From contig JAJYSZ010000028.1 in NCBI GenBank assembly GCA_021793315.1, positions 1-34,876 of the forward strand: 34,876 bases of DNA, in the 5' to 3' direction. Of this stretch, positions 23,621 through 32,375 are shown in pieces; within the stretch, counting starts at the first letter, position 1, and each line of letters opens with the position of its first letter. This stretch comes from Bacillota bacterium. Its GTDB lineage: Bacteria > Bacillota > Sulfobacillia > JAJZYS01 > JAJYTV01. Under the pieces are notes generated by a model. That model was given only the letters and a program-made list of their open reading frames with translations. It was not told the origin of the DNA and made no database searches. The translations under genes and the position numbers were made by a program.

Positions 23621-24409
23621 CTACCCCAGTTTGTCAAGTTCCGAGCGGATCGAACGCACCTTGTCCCCTACCGCCCCACTGCCGCCTGCCGCCATCTCGG
23701 CGACGAGGGCCGAACCGACGATGACGCCGTCGAGCCCGCGCCTGCGCCAGGTCGCCGCCTGCTTGCCGTCGCCAATCCCGAAGCCCGCGAGCACGGGTGC
23801 CTCGGTATACCTGCGCAGCTCCTCGACGATCGGCAATATGGAGGCGGACTGCTCGGTTCGCTGCCCGGTGACGCCCAGCAGGGCCACGGCGTAGACGAAG
23901 CTGTCGGCCGCTCGCGCGATCGCCTGGAGTCTCGTCCCTTGGGTCGTGGGGGCGATGAAAGGGACCAGCGAGATACCGTTGGCCCTGCAGGCGGAGCGCC
24001 AGGGTTCGCTCTCCTCGAAAGCCAGGTCGGCGACGACGAGCGCGTCCACGCCGGCTGAGGCGAGATCCCGGATCGTAGCCTCGAGGCCGCGGTTCAGCAG
24101 GGGGTTGCAATAGCCGAGCAGAGCGATCGGTGCCTTGGACGCCGCGCGCACCTTGCGCACCGCGTCAAGCACTTCGGCCCGACCCGTGTGGCCGAGGGCC
24201 CGCTGCGACGCGGCCTGGATCACCGGGCCGTCCGCGACGGGATCGCTGAACGGCCAGCCGATCTCCACCACATCGGCGCCCGCGGTGTCGGCCGCGCAAA
24301 GGGCCTCCACACTTGCCTCGACGGTGGGATCGCCGGCGCAGAGGTAAGCCATGAGGAGCGTACGGCCTTGTTCCCGTGCCGCTTGCAACGTGGTCCCGAG
24401 ACGGCTCAT
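23621..24409 (-). CDS. trpA: Tryptophan synthase alpha subunit
   Basis: Cleaves indole-3-glycerol phosphate to indole and passes it to TrpB. 262 residues with [39 protein letters not shown] (catalytic Glu and Asp), [25 protein letters not shown] and VAGFGIG-like [12 protein letters not shown]. Some positions depart from the usual forms (CAGDP for TAGDP, GWPFSDP for GIPFSDP) without touching the catalytic acids. The ATG overlaps the trpB stop by 4 bases. Confidence 0.96.
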   Translation of the reverse strand: MSRLGTTLQAAREQGRTLLMAYLCAGDPTVEASVEALCAADTAGADVVEIGWPFSDPVADGPVIQAASQRALGHTGRAEVLDAVRKVRAASKAPIALLGYCNPLLNRGLEATIRDLASAGVDALVVADLAFEESEPWRSACRANGISLVPFIAPTTQGTRLQAIARAADSFVYAVALLGVTGQRTEQSASILPIVEELRRYTEAPVLAGFGIGDGKQAATWRRRGLDGVIVGSALVAEMAAGGSGAVGDKVRSIRSELDKLG

Positions 24410-25572
24410 GCCGATCCCTCCCGCCTGCGGATCGCCTCAAGATCCTTGTCGCCCCGACCCGACACGACCACCACGATGGTCTCCCCAGGTGACGTCGCCC
24501 GCACGACCTCGTCCAGGCGGGCGATGGCGTGGGCGCTCTCGAGCGCCGGGATGATTCCCTCGAGCCGTGAGAGAAGGTGCAGGGCATCCAAGGCTTCCTG
24601 GTCGGTGGCCGTCAGGTAGGTCACCCGCCCGCTGTCGCGCCAGAACGCATGCTCAGGGCCGACGCCGGGGTAGTCGAGGCCGGCCGAGATCGAGTACGCC
24701 TCCCTGATCTGGCCCTCGTCGTCCTGCAAGAGGTAGCTGTAGGCGCCATGCAGCACCCCAGGTCGCCCGCGGCTGAGCGTCGCCGCGTGTTCGAGCCCGT
24801 CGAGTCCGCTGCCGGCCGCCTCGACGCCGAACAGGAGGACGTCCTCGTCCACGAGTGGCGCCATGAGGCCCGCAGCGTTCGATCCGCCGCCGACGCATGC
24901 GATCGCGGCCCGGGGCCGACCACCCAGGATCTCCTGGCACTGCGCGAGCACCTCGCGCCCGATCACCGACTGGAACTCGCGCACCATGAGCGGAAAGGGA
25001 TGCGGCCCCACCACCGAACCGATGGCGTAATGCGTGTCCTCGACCGTCGCCACCCACGCGCGCAAGGCCGCGTTCGTCGCGTCCTTCAGGGTGCCGGAGC
25101 CGCTTGTCACCGGGTGCACCCGCGCGCCCAGGAGCTGCATGCGATAGACGTTCAAGGCCTGACGTTCGACGTCGACACTGCCCATGAACACCTCGCACTC
25201 GAGGCCGAAGAGGGCAGCCGCCGTCGCAGCCGCCACGCCGTGCTGGCCAGCCCCGGTCTCGGCGACCAGCCGCCTTTTGCCCATGCGCTGGCAGAGCAGG
25301 GCCTGGCCGAGCGTGTTGTTGATCTTGTGGGCACCCGTGTGCGCGAGGTCCTCGCGCTTGAGCAGGATCCGCCGATCGAACCGGTCGCTGAGGCGCCTGG
25401 CCTCCGTGAGCGGCGTCGGCCTGCCGACATAGCGCCTCAGGAGCTCCTGCAGCTCGACCTGGTATGCGGGGTCGGCGCTGGCTTCCCGGAATGCCGCCTC
25501 GAGCTCGCCCAGGGCGTGCATCAGGGTCTCGGGCACGTACTGCCCGCCATAGTCTCCGAACCGGCCCTTCAT
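24406..25572 (-). CDS. trpB: Tryptophan synthase beta subunit
   Basis: PLP enzyme that condenses indole with serine. 388 residues: [14 protein letters not shown] at the N-terminus, [20 protein letters not shown] with PLP-binding Lys83, [20 protein letters not shown], and [14 protein letters not shown] for the phosphate. This is the TrpB1 type that pairs with TrpA. It overlaps trpF upstream and trpA downstream, each by 4 bases (ATGA). Confidence 0.98.
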   Translation of the reverse strand: MKGRFGDYGGQYVPETLMHALGELEAAFREASADPAYQVELQELLRRYVGRPTPLTEARRLSDRFDRRILLKREDLAHTGAHKINNTLGQALLCQRMGKRRLVAETGAGQHGVAAATAAALFGLECEVFMGSVDVERQALNVYRMQLLGARVHPVTSGSGTLKDATNAALRAWVATVEDTHYAIGSVVGPHPFPLMVREFQSVIGREVLAQCQEILGGRPRAAIACVGGGSNAAGLMAPLVDEDVLLFGVEAAGSGLDGLEHAATLSRGRPGVLHGAYSYLLQDDEGQIREAYSISAGLDYPGVGPEHAFWRDSGRVTYLTATDQEALDALHLLSRLEGIIPALESAHAIARLDEVVRATSPGETIVVVVSGRGDKDLEAIRRREGSA

Positions 25573-26168
25573 CGCCCTGCCCCCTTCGCCTGCCGCACAA
25601 ACTGCAGGATGCGTTCAGGATCCTGGCTACCGTCGCGCTCAACCCCCGAGGCCACGTCGACCCCGTAGGGCCGGACGACCGCGATGACCCCTGCGACGTT
25701 GTCCGGGTTCAGCCCGCCGGCCAGCACCGTGCGGCGCAGGGCTGCGATGCGCCGTGCGGCGCCCTGGTGGACGCCGAGACCGCTGCCGCCGTAGCCGCCG
25801 GCGTGCCGCCTGTCGACATGAAGGAGGTCGCCGCGGGGAAGCCGTCCCGATGGCAGGCGGTCCTCCGGACCGAGGTAGACGGTGCGCAGGATGCCGAGGC
25901 CGATGCGGCCCGCCGGCAGCCTGCCGCTTACCTGCAGCATGTCGATCCGCATGCCCGCTTGCAGTTCACGCACGTCCGCGAGACGCGGCGAACGCACCAC
26001 CCCGACCACGGCCACGCTCGACGGCACGAGCGCCGCCAGGCGACTCGCCTCCTCCACCGTCACGCGGCGCCGGCTCTCCGCGAAGATGAAGCCCACCGCG
26101 TCCGCTCCGGCCGCCACGGCGGCCTCGACGCCCTCCGGCGTGCGGCAGCCGCAAACCTTAACCCACAT
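25569..26168 (-). CDS. trpF: Phosphoribosylanthranilate isomerase
   Basis: Amadori isomerase of the tryptophan branch. About 199 residues: [15 protein letters not shown] (catalytic Cys), [30 protein letters not shown] (general-acid Asp), [11 protein letters not shown] and the phosphate site [12 protein letters not shown]. The usual QLHG segment reads QVSG. I prefer the ATG at 26168, which overlaps the trpC end by 11 bases; a GTG two codons earlier is possible. Confidence 0.93.
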   Translation of the reverse strand: MWVKVCGCRTPEGVEAAVAAGADAVGFIFAESRRRVTVEEASRLAALVPSSVAVVGVVRSPRLADVRELQAGMRIDMLQVSGRLPAGRIGLGILRTVYLGPEDRLPSGRLPRGDLLHVDRRHAGGYGGSGLGVHQGAARRIAALRRTVLAGGLNPDNVAGVIAVVRPYGVDVASGVERDGSQDPERILQFVRQAKGAGR

Positions 26169-26913
26169 GGGCACCGCTTCTTGTCCAGGCGTCGAGCAGG
26201 GCGCCGCCCTTCTCGAGCAGTGCCTCGCCGATCAGCACCGCCCCGGCGCCCACGGCCTCCGCCGCCGCGATGTCCGCCACGGTCCTGTACCCGCTCTCCG
26301 CCACCAGCGTCACGCCTTGCGGCACGCTGCGGGCGAGGCGGAGAAGGAGATGGAGATCGCAGGACAGGGTCGCAAGATCCCGGTTGTTGATGCCCACCAG
26401 CGTGGCTCCCGCGGCAAGCGCCTGCTCGAGTTCGTCCTCCCGGTGGACCTCGACGAGCGGCGCAAGGCCTGCCTGTCTCGCCGTGGCAATGAACGCCGAC
26501 AACTCCGGACCCAGGACGGTCGCGATCAGCAGCACGGCATCGGCGCCGTAGGCGCAGGCTTCGTCGATCTGGCCAGGATCGCTGACGAAGCCCTTGTAGA
26601 GCAGCGGCAGGGCCGTAGAGGCCCTGGCCTTCTGCAGGTCCTCAAGGTGGCCGGAGAAGCCCTCCTCGGCCACCAGGATCGAAACGGCGGCCGCGCCGGC
26701 GGCGGTGTAGCGCTGCAGCACGTCGCCGAGCGGCTGCTCGGGAAAGGCGCCGTGGCTGGGTGAACACCGCTTGAACTCGGCGATCAGCTGAATGCCCAGG
26801 TGGCCACGCGCCAGAAAGGGTCGCACGGGGGATACCCTGACGGGCAGAGGCCGGTCCCGGCGCGCGAGATGGGCGAGGCGCTCGGCCTCCACAAGGCGCT
26901 CGAGCAGGTTCAT
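26158..26913 (-). CDS. trpC: Indole-3-glycerol phosphate synthase
   Basis: Ring-closing decarboxylase making indole-3-glycerol phosphate. 251 residues: LIAEFKRCSPSHGAF (catalytic Lys), AAAVSILVAEEGFSGHLEDL, LLYKGFVSDPGQIDEA (second catalytic Lys), ADAVLLIATVL, LVEVHREDEL, VGINNRDL and VAESGYRT. The catalytic K-D-F motif is K-G-F here, losing the Asp that follows the general-acid lysine. The ATG overlaps the trpD stop by 4 bases. Confidence 0.95.
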   Translation of the reverse strand: MNLLERLVEAERLAHLARRDRPLPVRVSPVRPFLARGHLGIQLIAEFKRCSPSHGAFPEQPLGDVLQRYTAAGAAAVSILVAEEGFSGHLEDLQKARASTALPLLYKGFVSDPGQIDEACAYGADAVLLIATVLGPELSAFIATARQAGLAPLVEVHREDELEQALAAGATLVGINNRDLATLSCDLHLLLRLARSVPQGVTLVAESGYRTVADIAAAEAVGAGAVLIGEALLEKGGALLDAWTRSGAHVG

Positions 26914-27932
26914 CCCACCATCTCCCGCCGACCGAAGGCCGCGAGCTGTCTCAGCCGCTCGGCTGCGCGCCCGCTGTCGATCGCCGCCTCGGCGAGGGCC
27001 AGCGCCTCCTTGAGATCCTCCGCGCGCCCGCCGACATAGATCGCGGCCGCCGCGTTCAGGATGACCACATCCCGCTGGGCACCGCGCTCACCGTTGAGGA
27101 CTGCCTGGGTGATGCGGGCGTTGTCGGTCGCGTCGCCTCCGGCGAGGGCCTCGACGGAGGCGGGCGCGAGGCCGAGCTCCCGCGCGTCGAGGGTCATCTC
27201 GCGCAGCTCGCCTGCCTTGAGCTCGCAGATCAGGTTCTCGCCCGCGAGCGTGAGTTCGTCGGCGCCGCCCGCTCCGTGCAGAACCAGCGCGTGCTCGCTG
27301 CCGAGTTCACGCAGCGCCTCGGCCACCAGCCGCACGTGCTCGGGGCGCGCGACGCCGATCACCTGGCGGCGCACGCCGGCCGGGTTTGCCAGCGGTCCAA
27401 GCAGGTTGAAGACGGTGCGCACGCCGAGTTCCTTGCGGGGAGCCGCCGCGTGACGCAACGCGCCATGCAGCAGCGGCGCGTAGAGAAAGCCGATGCCGAT
27501 CTCGTCGACGGCCCGCCCGATCGCGGGCGCCGGCAGGTCGAGGGCCATGCCCAGGGCCTCGAGCACCTCCGCGGATCCGCAGCGGCTGGACGCCGCCCGG
27601 TTGCCGTGCTTCGCCACGGCGCAGCCCGCGCCCGCGGCGACGAACGCGGCCGTCGTCGAGATGTTGAACGTGGCCAGGCCGTCTCCGCCGGTCCCGCAAT
27701 TGTCGATCGCATCGGCGCGACCCACCGGCACCGCGGTGGCGTGCCGCCGCATCGAGCGAGCGCAGCCCGCCACCTCCTCGGCGGTCTCGCCGCGGAAGGC
27801 GAGCGCCACGGCGAAGCCCGCGATCTGTGCCGGCGTCGCCTCTCCCTGCATCACCTCGTCAATGGCCGCCTCGGCCTCGGCCGCGCTTAGCCGCTGGCCG
27901 CGCAGGATGGCGGCAATCGCGTCCTTGATCAT
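26910..27932 (-). CDS. trpD: Anthranilate phosphoribosyltransferase
   Basis: Joins anthranilate to PRPP. 340 residues from the ATG at 27932, chosen because GGGAGGTG lies 6 bases upstream and it overlaps the trpG stop (ATGA); a GTG three codons earlier is weaker. Motifs: DNCGTGGDGLATFNISTTAA (PRPP loop), VAKHGNRAASSRCGSAEVLE, FLYAPLLHGALRHAA and FNLLGPLANPAGV. Not fused to trpG. Confidence 0.96.
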   Translation of the reverse strand: MIKDAIAAILRGQRLSAAEAEAAIDEVMQGEATPAQIAGFAVALAFRGETAEEVAGCARSMRRHATAVPVGRADAIDNCGTGGDGLATFNISTTAAFVAAGAGCAVAKHGNRAASSRCGSAEVLEALGMALDLPAPAIGRAVDEIGIGFLYAPLLHGALRHAAAPRKELGVRTVFNLLGPLANPAGVRRQVIGVARPEHVRLVAEALRELGSEHALVLHGAGGADELTLAGENLICELKAGELREMTLDARELGLAPASVEALAGGDATDNARITQAVLNGERGAQRDVVILNAAAAIYVGGRAEDLKEALALAEAAIDSGRAAERLRQLAAFGRREMVG

Positions 27933-28492
27933 CTCCGGCACCTCCCCAGGAAGTTCTCCATGATGCGCGGACCCGCAAGCGTCGCTATGGACTCGGGATG
28001 GAACTGCACGCCCTCGGTCATGCCGTCCGGCGAGCGGATGCCCATCACCGTGCCGTCATCGCCCGTCGCGCTGATGCGCCAAGGTGGCCGAACCGTCTCC
28101 CGGGCGATCGCGAGCGAGTGGTAACGCGTCGCGGGAAAGTCCTGGACGATGCCCGAGAACACCCCTTCCCCGTCGTGGCGGATGCGCGACGTCTTGCCGT
28201 GCACGGGCACGCCGCGCCTGACGTCGCATCCAGCCAGAAGGCCGATGAGCTGGTGACCGAGGCAGACCCCCAGGACCGGCGTGCGTCCCAGCAGATCGGG
28301 CAGGATCCCAGGCAGCAGGCCCGTGTCCTCGGGCCTGCCCGGACCGGGTGAGATGACGACGCCGTCCGCCTCGCGCAGGAGTCTGGGCAGATCGGGCCGG
28401 TCGTTGCGTGCCACCCGGACGTCGGCGTAGGGGCCAAGCATCTGCACGAGGTTGTAGGTGAAGGAGTCGTAGTTGTCGACGACGAGGATCAC
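27929..28492 (-). CDS. trpG: Anthranilate synthase glutaminase subunit
   Basis: Class I glutamine amidotransferase delivering ammonia to TrpE. From the GTG at 28492 (MILVVDNYDSFTYNLVQ) it has 187 residues; nucleophile Cys77 in LGVCLGHQLI, oxyanion ISPGPGRPED, and the His-Glu pair in VQFHPESIATL. The GTG overlaps the trpE stop (GTGA). In some Bacillota this subunit is shared with folate synthesis (pabA); no pab genes are seen here. Confidence 0.95.
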   Translation of the reverse strand: MILVVDNYDSFTYNLVQMLGPYADVRVARNDRPDLPRLLREADGVVISPGPGRPEDTGLLPGILPDLLGRTPVLGVCLGHQLIGLLAGCDVRRGVPVHGKTSRIRHDGEGVFSGIVQDFPATRYHSLAIARETVRPPWRISATGDDGTVMGIRSPDGMTEGVQFHPESIATLAGPRIMENFLGRCRR

Positions 28493-29913
28493 GCCCCAAC
28501 ACCCCCCGCCAGTTCGAGCGCCTGCCTGAGTGCCGCGAGCTTGTGCTGGCACTCCTCGTACTCGCGCTCGGGATCCGAATCCTGTACGATACCTGCTCCG
28601 GACTGCAGATAGGCGATGTCCTTGGCCTGCACGATCGAGCGGATCGCGATGGCGAAGTCGAGGTTGCCGTCCGCCGAGATGTAGCCGGCCGCGCCGCCAT
28701 AGGGTCCACGGGCCACAGGTTCGAGCTCGTCGATGAGCTGCATGGCGCGGATCTTCGGAGCGCCGGTCAGAGTGCCAGCCGGGAAGGCGGCCACCAGGGC
28801 GTCGAGGCTCGTGCTTCCCTCGGCCAGTTCGCCCTCGACCTCGGACACCAGGTGCAGGACGCGTGCGTACTCCTCCACCGCAAAGCTCCTCCGCACCTCG
28901 ACGCTGCCTCTTTCGGCCACCCTGCCGACGTCGTTGCGGCCGAGATCGAGCAGCATGAGGTGTTCCGCCTGCTCCTTCGGGTCCTCGGCGAGTTCCCGCG
29001 CAACCGCCGTCAGGTCTTCCGGCCTGGCGGGACGCGGCCTCGTGCCCGCGATGGGGCGAATCATGACGCGACGGCCGTCCACCCGCACCAGCGTCTCCGG
29101 CGAGCTGCCGTAGAAGGCGAATCCGGGCATGCGCAGGTGGAACATGTAGGGCGAAGGGTCGATGGCCCGCAGAACGCGGTAGACGTCGAGCGACGATGCG
29201 CCGGTGCGGTAGGCGAGTCGCTGCGACAGCACCAGTTGAAAGATCTCCCCCGCGGCGATCGCTTCCTTGGCACGCAGGACGCGAGCCACGTACTCTTCGC
29301 GCGTGAGGGACCTGCCGAGCAGCTCCGGCTGCCCGCCCGCCCGGTTCGCCGAACGCCGGCCGCGCAGGATGAGCCGCTCCATCTGGTCGAGCCGCACCCG
29401 CGCCTCGTCCGGGTTCCCCTCCTCGTCCGCCACCACGAGGTGCGCCATCCGCGTGACGTGGTCGTAGGCGACGAGCTGCCGCGGGACGACGAAATGCAGG
29501 GTCGGCAGATCGCGGTCGTCCTCCGGTGCGACGCCGATCTGCTCGAACTCCCGCACGACGTCGTACCCGATGTACCCGACGGCGCCGCCGAAGAAGGGTG
29601 GCAGGTCATCGCCCGGGCTCGGGCTCGCGATGCGCGCGAACAGCTGGCGCAGTTCGGCGAAGGCAGGCGCCCGTCGCCGCTCGGTTCGCCCTTGGTGCTC
29701 CAGGCGGATTAAGCCCTGCTTTGCCTGCAGCCGGTAGAGCGGGTCCCAGCCGATGTAGGAGAAGCGTCCGACGCTCTGGCGCGTCGGGGCACTCTCGAGC
29801 AGAAAGGCGCCAGGTCGCCCTGCGACCGCCTGGTAGATGCCGATGGGCGTCTGCATGTCGGAAAGTACGGCTCGATGCCGATAGACGATTCCCTGTCGCT
29901 CCGCCACGATCAC
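28489..29913 (-). CDS. trpE: Anthranilate synthase component I
   Basis: Converts chorismate to anthranilate, the committed step to tryptophan. The GTG at 29913 has GGGAGGG 8 bases upstream and lies just past the T-box terminator, giving 474 residues. The N-terminal domain has FLLESAPTRQSVGRFSYIGW, whose LLES is part of the Trp feedback site; the catalytic domain has IFQLVLSQRL, DPSPYMFHLRMP, SSPETLVRV, PIAGTRPRP, LDLGRNDVGRV and GTLTGAPKIRAM. Activity is thus controlled twice, by the T-box and by Trp binding. Confidence 0.96.
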   Translation of the reverse strand: MIVAERQGIVYRHRAVLSDMQTPIGIYQAVAGRPGAFLLESAPTRQSVGRFSYIGWDPLYRLQAKQGLIRLEHQGRTERRRAPAFAELRQLFARIASPSPGDDLPPFFGGAVGYIGYDVVREFEQIGVAPEDDRDLPTLHFVVPRQLVAYDHVTRMAHLVVADEEGNPDEARVRLDQMERLILRGRRSANRAGGQPELLGRSLTREEYVARVLRAKEAIAAGEIFQLVLSQRLAYRTGASSLDVYRVLRAIDPSPYMFHLRMPGFAFYGSSPETLVRVDGRRVMIRPIAGTRPRPARPEDLTAVARELAEDPKEQAEHLMLLDLGRNDVGRVAERGSVEVRRSFAVEEYARVLHLVSEVEGELAEGSTSLDALVAAFPAGTLTGAPKIRAMQLIDELEPVARGPYGGAAGYISADGNLDFAIAIRSIVQAKDIAYLQSGAGIVQDSDPEREYEECQHKLAALRQALELAGGVGA

Positions 29914-29935
29914 AGGCCAACCCTCCCAGCAACAA

Positions 29936-29966
29936 CAAAAAAGCCTCCGTCCGATCGGGACGGAAG
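29936..29966 (-). terminator. T-box-controlled terminator ahead of trpE
   Basis: On the minus strand CTTCCGTCC and GGACGGAGG (29966-29958, 29952-29944; one mismatch) form a stem followed by TTTTTTGTTG. Its 5' arm overlaps the region needed for the alternative antiterminator with the T-box sequence. Confidence 0.9.
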
Positions 29967-30203
29967 CGAACTTCCGCGGTGCCACCCCAATTGGCCGAGG
30001 CCCACTCTGCCGGTACGGGACAAGGTCCGATACCGCCCTCCGGATAACGGGGAGGCCCCGGCGGAGCCTACTTGACCCAAGGGTCTTTCGGTCCGCAGCT
30101 TGCAGGCCCATTCCTTAGCTTTCCGCTGGCCGGATTCGCACCGACGCCGGCTCTCTTGGCAGCGGTCCACCAGTACTCCGCCTGCGCATCGCTCTGCGCT
30201 ATT
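29967..30203 (-). promoter_or_regulatory. Tryptophan T-box riboswitch leader
   Basis: The T-box sequence GGGGTGGCACCGCGGAAG is at 29988-29971 (minus strand). Stem I closes by GCAGGC (30185-30180) with GCCTGC (30107-30102). Inside are the AGTA and GAA elements of the specifier loop and an apical AGAGAGCCGG...GGTGCGAATCCGG. The codon adjoining the base helix is TGG (30110-30108), so the cognate is tRNA-Trp. Uncharged tRNA-Trp should stabilise the antiterminator and let transcription enter the nine-gene operon. Only one T-box is present. Confidence 0.92.
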
Positions 30204-30209
30204 GGGCAC

Positions 30210-30238
30210 ATCCTACGCCGCCTGCCGCGCGGTGTCAA
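30210..30238 (-). promoter_or_regulatory. Promoter of the trp-aro operon
   Basis: Minus-strand TTGACA (30238-30233), 17-base spacer, TAGGAT (30215-30210): a perfect -35 and a good -10. The start is predicted near 30203, at the first bases of the T-box leader. Confidence 0.85.
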
Positions 30239-30240
30239 CG

Positions 30241-30600
30241 GCGAAAGAAATCCAGCACCAGTTTTAGCGACCTCGCCCGGTGTCCCACGCCACTCCCCGA
30301 TGGCACCTGCGGACGCAGCGCAAAGGGGGCGTCGCCGCTGGACGCGGGCGCACGCCGACCAGATTGCCCCTGGTCTCGGATTGGCGGTGATCACGGTCGT
30401 CGGGGCGGGGTGTCCCTGCCCCTATGTCTCTCAACGTGGTAGCGGTCGAGACCGGGTTCGCCCGGCGTCGCCGTCACGATCTTCGGCACCGCATGCAGGC
30501 TGCCTTGTCTTGATGATCGCTGGCGTGAACGTCCTCCATACATTCGCCGACCCTCGCATCCAGTACGCCGCGTGACGATCCCCGGCTGGCGGCTGCGCTG
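30241..30600. other. Intergenic stretch without a recognisable gene
   Basis: Between the trp promoter and the btuD stop I see no convincing coding frame, tRNA or riboswitch. Frames open on both strands lack family similarity and ribosome sites. It holds a GC-rich hairpin at 30402-30422 (GGGGCGGG with CCC-T-GCCCC) of unknown role. Confidence 0.6.
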
Positions 30601-30609
30601 TCAGCCGGG
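30581..30609 (-). terminator. Possible terminator of the btu operon
   Basis: CCCGGCTG (30581-30588) and CAGCCGGG (30602-30609) form a stem that straddles the btuD stop codon. No T-tract follows on the minus strand, so it may be a weak or factor-assisted terminator. Confidence 0.35.
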
Positions 30610-31383
30610 CAGCACCAGCGGACGCCCGCTCGCCGGATGCCGCTCCACCCGGAGCGGCGTCCGGAACACGGCCGTCAGGTTCTCTTCGGTCAAGACCTCT
30701 TCCGTCGGGCCAGTCGCAGCCAGGCGACCCGCGGCCAAGAGGGCGACCTTGTCGGCATAAAGCCCCGCGAGCATCAGGTCGTGCAGCACGATCAGCACGG
30801 TGCGGCCGCTGCTTCCCAGGCCGGCGAGAATTTCAAGAATCTCGCGCCTGAAGGCCGGATCCAGGTGCGCCGTGGGCTCGTCGAGCAGAAGATGGTCCGC
30901 GCGCTGCGCAAGAGCGGTGGCGATCATCGCGCGGGCCTGCTCCCCGCCCGAAAGCTGCGACATGCGCCGACTGCGCAGTCTCGCGATGTCCACCGCCTGG
31001 AGGGCTTCCTCGACGGCCGCCTCGTCCTCCGGCGACAGCGAGCGCAGCAGCAGCCGATCCCGCACCTTCAGCCGGTGCAAACGGCCGAGCGTGACGAGGT
31101 CCTCGACAGTCAGGTCGAATGCCTGCCCCATGGTCTGGGGCACGACGGCGATGCGCCGCGCGCGCTCCCCGGGCCTGAGAGCCCTGATCGGCACACCATC
31201 CAGTTCCACGGTCCCCGCCTGGGGTTCCAGCCTGCCGGCGAGGACGTGCAGCAAGGTGCTCTTGCCGGCGCCGTTGGGGCCGCAGAGCGCAATGAGCCCG
31301 GATCCCTCGATCGCCAGCGTCACGCCCAGGAGCACAGGTCGCTGGCCGTAGCGGAAGAGCACGTCCCTTGCCTTGATCGTCAT
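30601..31383 (-). CDS. btuD: Corrinoid ABC transporter ATP-binding protein
   Basis: Cytoplasmic ATPase of a FecCD-type importer, 260 residues: Walker A in CGPNGAGKSTLLHVLAG, ABC signature QLSGGEQARA, Walker B LLLDEPTAHLD, and the switch His in LIVLHDLMLA. It is coupled to the permease by ATGA. The cobalamin riboswitch at the head of the operon points to vitamin B12 or another corrinoid rather than ferric siderophore. Confidence 0.93.
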   Translation of the reverse strand: MTIKARDVLFRYGQRPVLLGVTLAIEGSGLIALCGPNGAGKSTLLHVLAGRLEPQAGTVELDGVPIRALRPGERARRIAVVPQTMGQAFDLTVEDLVTLGRLHRLKVRDRLLLRSLSPEDEAAVEEALQAVDIARLRSRRMSQLSGGEQARAMIATALAQRADHLLLDEPTAHLDPAFRREILEILAGLGSSGRTVLIVLHDLMLAGLYADKVALLAAGRLAATGPTEEVLTEENLTAVFRTPLRVERHPASGRPLVLPG

Positions 31384-32375
31384 GGACTGTGCCGCCTGTC
31401 GGTGCGCAGGATAAGCCAGATGAAGAAAGGTCCGCCGATCAGGGCGGTGATGATGCCCACAGGCACCTCGCCGAACGGCATGGAGCGGGCCACGGTATCG
31501 GCCAGCACGAGAAAGCCCGCGCCGCCCGCCGCGCTCGCCAGGAGCGAGCGGTCATGCGCGGCGCCGAAGAGCCGGCGCGCCACGTGCGGCGCCACCAGGC
31601 CGACGAAGCCTATGAGTCCCGACGCCGCCACTGCGACTGCCGTCGTCAGGCCGGCCAGCAGGAGCAGAACGATGCGGGTGCGCTGCACGTCGACGCCGAG
31701 GTAGTAGGCCTGGGACTCGCCCATGGCCAGGGCGTCGAGCTCGCGACGGTGGTAGATGCCCATGCCCAGCCCGACGGCGAGCACGAGCCCAAGTGTCACG
31801 ATCTGTGCCCAGGTCACGCCGCCGAGGCCCCCGAGGAACCAGAAATAGACCGACAGGAGTGCCGTGTGGTCGAAAGCGAGCAGCAGCGAGGTGATGGCGC
31901 CGAGCACCACCGAAAGGGCGTAACCGACGAGCACGATCGTGACGCTGCCTGCGCCGCGCATGCGTGACGCCGAAGAGGCGGCGAGCACCGCGAGCGCCGC
32001 CCCCACGAATGCGCCAAGGGGCATCAGTCCGAGCTGAGGCAGCCAGATCTCCATCACTGTGGCGCCAAGCCCGGCCCCCGCGGAGGTCCCGATGAGATAA
32101 GGGTCCGCCAGGGGGTTGCGGAGAAGGGCCTGGAGGATGGTGCCCGCGAGGCCGAGTGCCGCCCCGACAAAGGCTGCAGCCACAATCCGCGGCAGGCGTA
32201 CCTGCCAGACGATCGCCGCGACGACGCTCGTGGAGGCAGGGTGCGCCAAAGCGTTCAGCACCGCCCCAGGGGCGATGCCGGTCGGGCCCACGAGCACGGC
32301 CGCAAGCATCTCCACGACCAGAAGGCCGAGAAGGAGAACGCCCCGCGGACGCGCGCCCGTGAGCCGTGCCGTCAT
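31380..32375 (-). CDS. btuC: Corrinoid ABC transporter permease (FecCD family)
   Basis: Ten-helix permease of 331 residues that forms the homodimeric channel. Typical segments are WQVRLPRIVAAAFVGAALGL, AGTILQALLRNPLADPYLIG (coupling region and the conserved RNPLA-P-LG element), GASAGAGLG-like GTSAGAGLGATV, and FVGLVAPHVARRLFG near the C-terminus. The ATG overlaps the btuF stop by 4 bases. Confidence 0.94.
   Translation of the reverse strand: MTARLTGARPRGVLLLGLLVVEMLAAVLVGPTGIAPGAVLNALAHPASTSVVAAIVWQVRLPRIVAAAFVGAALGLAGTILQALLRNPLADPYLIGTSAGAGLGATVMEIWLPQLGLMPLGAFVGAALAVLAASSASRMRGAGSVTIVLVGYALSVVLGAITSLLLAFDHTALLSVYFWFLGGLGGVTWAQIVTLGLVLAVGLGMGIYHRRELDALAMGESQAYYLGVDVQRTRIVLLLLAGLTTAVAVAASGLIGFVGLVAPHVARRLFGAAHDRSLLASAAGGAGFLVLADTVARSMPFGEVPVGIITALIGGPFFIWLILRTDRRHSP

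Noticed and set aside
29914-30240. Second T-box or TRAP-binding repeats
   Set aside because: Only one T-box core sequence and one terminator are present, and there is no run of spaced GAG/TAG triplets.
30241-30600. Possible small gene or tRNA upstream of the trp operon
   Set aside because: No cloverleaf could be drawn and no frame has both a ribosome site and a recognisable pattern.
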